Positions 60,384 to 64,000 of a stretch of 64,000 nt of DNA are shown piece by piece. Positions within the stretch are counted from its first letter, which is position 1, and each line of letters starts with the position of its first letter. The translations under genes and the position numbers were made by a program. Source of the DNA: Candidatus Cryosericum hinesii (GTDB lineage Bacteria > Caldisericota > Caldisericia > Cryosericales > Cryosericaceae); contig NZ_QXIW01000016.1 in the NCBI RefSeq assembly GCF_003570985.1, forward strand, positions 38,279-102,278. The letters are read 5' to 3'. Below the pieces are notes generated by a model. The model was not told the DNA's origin and ran no database searches. It saw only the letters and a list, made by a program, of their open reading frames with translations.

Positions 60384-61245
60384 TTTGAAGAACCTTGGCG
60401 ATGTGATAGTGGATGGTGCTCTTGGAGATACACCCGGGGATCTTGTCGGCGAGCTTTGACAGCGGGAGGTCGGGGTACCTCAGTCGTGCCTGCACGACTT
60501 CGATCGTGCGGGGTGAGAGACAGGTACGGTCAGTCCGATCGAAGGCCGCCCGCAATTCGTCGACAGCCCTCGTCTCACGCTGCAGATTGCCCAACTCCGC
60601 ATTGACCGACCGGTTGACCTGATTGTCCATTTCCCTCTCCAGCTGCAGTTCTTCCAGGGACACCAGTGAGTTTGATGCTCCCCAGGCTGCGAGGAGAGAC
60701 ATGATGTCCTGGCGCGATTTGAGATAGGTGATCTCAGAAGCGCGACGGATCTGTGAGCCATGCGTCATACGGAGAGAAGTCAGCGAGCGTTCGACGAGCC
60801 GGCGCCCCACAGGCAGGGAGCAGCTGAATTCCAGATGTGTCCCTTGCACAGCGGCATACCCGGAGATGAGGAAGAAGCCCCTGGTGAATGCCGCCGCCGC
60901 GCGTTTCCCCCGAAGACGCCGCTCAAGCTGAGCGGGCTCCAGTGGATTGAGTCCAGAGAACAGTTGCTGTGCCTGAACGGGAGTAAGGTCGACGCTGAAA
61001 CTGAGTTTATGACCGGCTCTCGAGAGAAGTGCCTGCCTAGGTTGCCAATTGGCCAGTGCACGGGAGGATAGAGAAAGCACGTAGCGCATGATAAAGGGAC
61101 TCTTCGACGTAAAGGAGATCGACAGCGCTCCCCCATGGCGCAGAACTAGAGAGCTTCCACCATAGAGGGCTCCGGACAGTTCAAGCAGAGGATCGGTCGA
61201 AGGCAGCCCTGCCAGTTCCTGTTTGAGGAACTCGATCGTTGCCAT
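60373..61245 (-). CDS. whiA: WhiA-family DNA-binding protein
   Basis: 290 residues. LAGLIDADG-endonuclease-derived fold in the N-terminal half (AAAAFTRGFFLISGYAAVQGTHLEF) and a C-terminal HTH (ARLRYPDLPLSKLADKIPG, then SKSTIHYHI). In Streptomyces and Bacillus it controls sporulation or division genes. It lies in the usual rapZ-yvcK-whiA order. Confidence 0.94.
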   Translation of the reverse strand: MATIEFLKQELAGLPSTDPLLELSGALYGGSSLVLRHGGALSISFTSKSPFIMRYVLSLSSRALANWQPRQALLSRAGHKLSFSVDLTPVQAQQLFSGLNPLEPAQLERRLRGKRAAAAFTRGFFLISGYAAVQGTHLEFSCSLPVGRRLVERSLTSLRMTHGSQIRRASEITYLKSRQDIMSLLAAWGASNSLVSLEELQLEREMDNQVNRSVNAELGNLQRETRAVDELRAAFDRTDRTCLSPRTIEVVQARLRYPDLPLSKLADKIPGCISKSTIHYHIAKVLQNAR

Positions 61246-61251
61246 TCGCTT

Positions 61252-62562
61252 CTACAGCCCGAGGAGCGACCTCAGTACGATGCGAAGCTTGTCTGGGTCG
61301 TGGCGAACGAGGCCATCGGCGGTTGAGCAGATATCGGCCTCGACGATCCATGGATGCTGACTCCTTGGGAGATCATTCAAGACGGGATTGACTCCGGCGG
61401 AAGCGTACCGCTCCAGCGTCTCGGCAGGGATAGGGGTGCTGCTCAGCAGGATCATGTCGATGCAAGACCGTCCAAGGACCTCTTCAACCTTGTGAAGGTG
61501 CATCCCCACGGTGTAGCCCTCTGTTTCTCCTCGTTCGGTCATCGCGTTCACGACCAGCACCTTTGTGGCTGAAGAGCGCACGATCGTGTCGGCGGTCGCC
61601 TCGATGGACAGCGGTGGTATCAGGCTTGTGAAGAGAGAACCAGGGCCGATGATGATGTAATCCGCCTGAGACAGCGCCTCGAGTGCGGGGACAAAGGGCT
61701 TGGCATGAGGTGGCAGTACTTCGATGGTGTCAATTGTCTTGCCTTGGAGGGGGACCTGGTCTTCGCCATCGATCGTCGTACCATCGGTGAAGTGTGCCCG
61801 CAATGAGATATTGTCCAGAGACATCGGCAGAACCCGGCCGGGCAACTGCATGAGTTCCGACAGCTCCTGCACTGCATCGCCGAAATTTCCCTTGATGTCG
61901 CTCAGAGCAGCGATCATGAGATTCCCGACGTTGTGGCCACCGATTCCTTCGAGCTGCTCTGGAAAACGATAGGCGAGGAGGCGGGCACTGCGTGTCGACT
62001 CACCTGCCATGGCGATGAGAGCGTTCCGGAAATCACCCGGAGGCAGCATTCCAGTGGTCTCACGCAGGCGTCCGGTACTTCCCCCACTGTCTGCCATCGT
62101 GACAATAGTAGTGAGCTTGACGTTCTCCGTTCGGAGTGACTCGATGATTGGCTTGATGCCGGTTCCCCCACCGATCACGACGACACGGGGAAGAGACTCG
62201 GCCTTGCGGTAGCGGTAGATCGTGCGCGCGAAAGATTCCCGGGGAATGGACCCAGTTACTGCAATCAGCAGAGAACGGGCGAGGAGGGTCGCCGCTAGAA
62301 CCATGAGCCAGGCAGACGCCATCACGGCGATGCCGCACAGGACCGCGAAAACTGGAGAGACCGCGCCGGAAGGGAGGAAACGGCGAAGCACGTGCTGAAC
62401 GGACGGCCGCAGGTTCAGCAGCCATGACGTGCCCGGCGTCTGAAGCAATCCGTCGATTGCGAGAACAAGAAGCGCTGTTCCCGCAACAAACAGCAAGAGG
62501 TACCTCTTGACGCGAATGCCGGGAACGAGCCAGTACCAGAGTGTCTGCCTGTGTCCCTTCAC
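61252..62562 (-). CDS. yvcK: YvcK/GlmR-family (CofD-like) protein with N-terminal membrane segments
   Basis: 436 residues. CofD-like domain with RVVVIGGGTGIKPI (about 125), MADSGGSTGRLRE and PPGDFRNALIAMA. The first 110 residues hold two hydrophobic segments (about 20-36 and 68-93), so this form is membrane-anchored, unlike B. subtilis YvcK. It controls cell-wall precursor supply in Firmicutes. 4-bp overlap with rapZ. Confidence 0.93.
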   Translation of the reverse strand: MKGHRQTLWYWLVPGIRVKRYLLLFVAGTALLVLAIDGLLQTPGTSWLLNLRPSVQHVLRRFLPSGAVSPVFAVLCGIAVMASAWLMVLAATLLARSLLIAVTGSIPRESFARTIYRYRKAESLPRVVVIGGGTGIKPIIESLRTENVKLTTIVTMADSGGSTGRLRETTGMLPPGDFRNALIAMAGESTRSARLLAYRFPEQLEGIGGHNVGNLMIAALSDIKGNFGDAVQELSELMQLPGRVLPMSLDNISLRAHFTDGTTIDGEDQVPLQGKTIDTIEVLPPHAKPFVPALEALSQADYIIIGPGSLFTSLIPPLSIEATADTIVRSSATKVLVVNAMTERGETEGYTVGMHLHKVEEVLGRSCIDMILLSSTPIPAETLERYASAGVNPVLNDLPRSQHPWIVEADICSTADGLVRHDPDKLRIVLRSLLGL

Positions 62563-63428
62563 TTTTGGAGGTCCCGATGGAACACGTGTACCACTTTCGC
62601 CCGTGGCTTGAGGTGGTGGTAGAGCATGTTTGCGATCACAACAGAGCGATGTCTGCCACCTGTGCAGCCGATGCCGACTGTAAGGTAACTCTTTCCTTCT
62701 TCCTGGTAACGTGGAAGCACAAAGTCGACGAAGTCGGCCAGGCGAGTGAAAAACTGCCGGGCGTAGGGCTCGTGAAGGACATAGAGAATGACCCCCTTGT
62801 CGAAGCCTGTGCGATGTACGAGGTCTCCATTGTAGTATGGGTTGGGCAGGAAGCGAACGTCGAAGAGTAGATCCAGGTCGATCGGCAGGCCGTTCTTGTA
62901 GCCAAAGGAGACAATATTGACGGTGAGAGTCTGCGATTGCCGCGATCCAAGAATCGCCTCGCGAACGCGGTCCTTCAGTTCGCCAACGGTGAGATCGGTG
63001 GTGTCAATGATGACGCTCGACAGTCCCCGCACCTCTGCAAGCAGTTCTATCTCGTTCCTGATACTTTCGGAGACAGTGCTTCCAGGAAGTGGATGGCGCC
63101 TGCGTGTCTCGGAGAAGCGGTTCACCAGAACTCGGGATGACGCTTCCAGGAAGATGACACGAGGATGAATATCGCGCGCTCCGAGCCGCTGGAGCATAGA
63201 ATGAAACTGGGTCTTGAACCCTGAGCTGCGTACATCAAGAGCCACCGCTATCTTGCTGATTCTACCATCAGTCTGTGAGGCGAGGTCCAGGAACTGGCTC
63301 ATGAGAGAAATCGGGAGATTGTCCATGGCGTAGTACCCAAGGTCCTCAAGGTATCCCATGGTCTTCGTCTTGCCGGCACCACTCAGGCCGGTCACAATGA
63401 CAAGGTCCAGACTAGAGACTAGTCCCAC
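62559..63428 (-). CDS. rapZ: RapZ/YvcJ nucleotide-binding protein
   Basis: 289 residues. P-loop IVTGLSGAGKTKTMGYLED (about 9-27), DNLPISLM, and the C-terminal GCTGGRHRSVVIANML. I chose the GTG at 63428, preceded by GGGAGG at good spacing, over an in-frame ATG at 63470 that adds 14 residues. In E. coli RapZ controls GlmS through small RNAs; the Firmicutes form hydrolyses GTP and has a less clear role. Confidence 0.93.
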   Translation of the reverse strand: MGLVSSLDLVIVTGLSGAGKTKTMGYLEDLGYYAMDNLPISLMSQFLDLASQTDGRISKIAVALDVRSSGFKTQFHSMLQRLGARDIHPRVIFLEASSRVLVNRFSETRRRHPLPGSTVSESIRNEIELLAEVRGLSSVIIDTTDLTVGELKDRVREAILGSRQSQTLTVNIVSFGYKNGLPIDLDLLFDVRFLPNPYYNGDLVHRTGFDKGVILYVLHEPYARQFFTRLADFVDFVLPRYQEEGKSYLTVGIGCTGGRHRSVVIANMLYHHLKPRAKVVHVFHRDLQK

Positions 63429-63486
63429 GCACGCCTCCCGTTTGTACTGTCGGTATGCCCGACAGGGCACTTCTGGGTAAATACAA

Positions 63487-63574
63487 TGGCGGAGGGGAGA
63501 GGGTTTGAACCTCCGAAGGCGTTAACCTTGCCGCATTTCAAGTGCGGTGCCATCAACCGCTCGGCCACCCCTCC
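63487..63574 (-). tRNA. tRNA-Ser(TGA)
   Basis: Acceptor GGAGGGG/CCCCTCC, anticodon stem CCGCA/TGCGG with loop CTTGAAA (anticodon TGA), long variable arm, T-loop TTCAAAC, encoded CCA. It lies between serS and rapZ on the same strand. Confidence 0.95.
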
Positions 63575-63599
63575 ACACTCTGAAACAAGTCTACAGAAC

Positions 63600-63651
63600 A
63601 ATCCCCGGTTGTCAAAACGAGCCAGAAGGCTCGTATTGACAACCGGGGATT
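63600..63651 (-). terminator. Long two-part hairpin downstream of serS
   Basis: Outer stem AATCCCCGGTTGTCAA/TTGACAACCGGGGATT (16 bp, perfect), one A-A mismatch, inner stem ACGAGCC/GGCTCGT (7 bp), loop AGAA. 20 bp after the serS stop. No strong T-run; it may end serS transcripts or protect the 3' end before tRNA-Ser. Confidence 0.65.
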
Positions 63652-63671
63652 TCGCACTTGGCGGAACCTCG

Positions 63672-64000
<329 letters not shown>

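Overview
The window reads as a dense bacterial chromosome segment (about 56 genes, most gaps under 150 bp, moderately high GC). I see no phage, IS element, CRISPR array or rRNA. The gene set suggests an anaerobe with a Gram-positive-like information core: indolepyruvate:ferredoxin oxidoreductase, rubredoxin with its reductase, a SCIFF peptide with its radical SAM maturase, cdaA-cdaR, whiA-yvcK-rapZ, RNase HIII, a long SRP RNA with an Alu-type domain, and an SLH-bearing exoprotein. It could be a Firmicutes-related or a deep Caldisericota-like lineage. The sequence alone does not settle this.

Layout, left to right. 1-5 kb: rarA (cut by the window edge), an AlaX-type editing protein, a FolD lacking two cyclohydrolase residues, and birA overlapping a degenerate dihydropteroate-synthase-like gene. 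5-9.1 kb: one 1344-residue secreted protein with two complete 5'-nucleotidase modules around S-layer homology repeats. 9.2-15.6 kb: RNase HIII, a type-2 isoleucyl-tRNA synthetase, and a convergent pair of a carotenoid-oxygenase-family gene and a ThiF/MoeB-like E1 joined by an ATGA overlap. 15.7-16.3 kb: tRNA-Arg(ACG), tadA and tRNA-Ser(CGA), head to tail. 16.4-28.7 kb: a flavoprotein, pdxST, yebC, ruvCAB, tRNA-Ser(GCT), coaX, dus, greA, lysS, radA and a fused ispDF. 28.7-37 kb (minus strand): SRP RNA and a seven-gene overlapping operon (two membrane-anchored chaperone-like proteins, an unrecognised 557-residue protein, deoxynucleoside kinase, a Ycf45/R3H ATPase, thymidylate kinase, a PEGA protein). 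37-47.6 kb: lipM-like gene, methyltransferase, cdaA-cdaR, truB, ribF, rpsO, pnp, M16 peptidase, dut and family-4 UDG. 47.6-56 kb: MarR, ndk, a phospholipase D-like protein, rubredoxin and its reductase, iorAB, a histidine phosphatase, and SCIFF with its maturase. 56-64 kb (minus strand): tRNAs Phe, Val and Leu(AAG), secG, pgk, gap, rpoN, whiA, yvcK, rapZ, tRNA-Ser(TGA), and the 3' end of serS.

How it fits together: several blocks couple translation and tRNA biology (tadA beside its tRNA substrate, serS beside tRNA-Ser, alaX, ileS, lysS, dus, truB). Others cover DNA maintenance (rarA, ruvCAB, radA, rnhC, dut-udg) and peptide or 2-oxoacid fermentation (iorAB, rubredoxin). Promoters are easy to read: almost all have a -35/-10 spacer of 16 bp, and at least four put the -10 box only 6-10 bp before the start codon, implying leaderless mRNAs.

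The points I would follow first are the FolD without its catalytic Lys and Gln, the five-cysteine SCIFF precursor, the tRNA-Leu(AAG) together with a TadA beside tRNA-Arg(ACG), the carotenoid oxygenase/E1 pair, and the leaderless promoter architecture.
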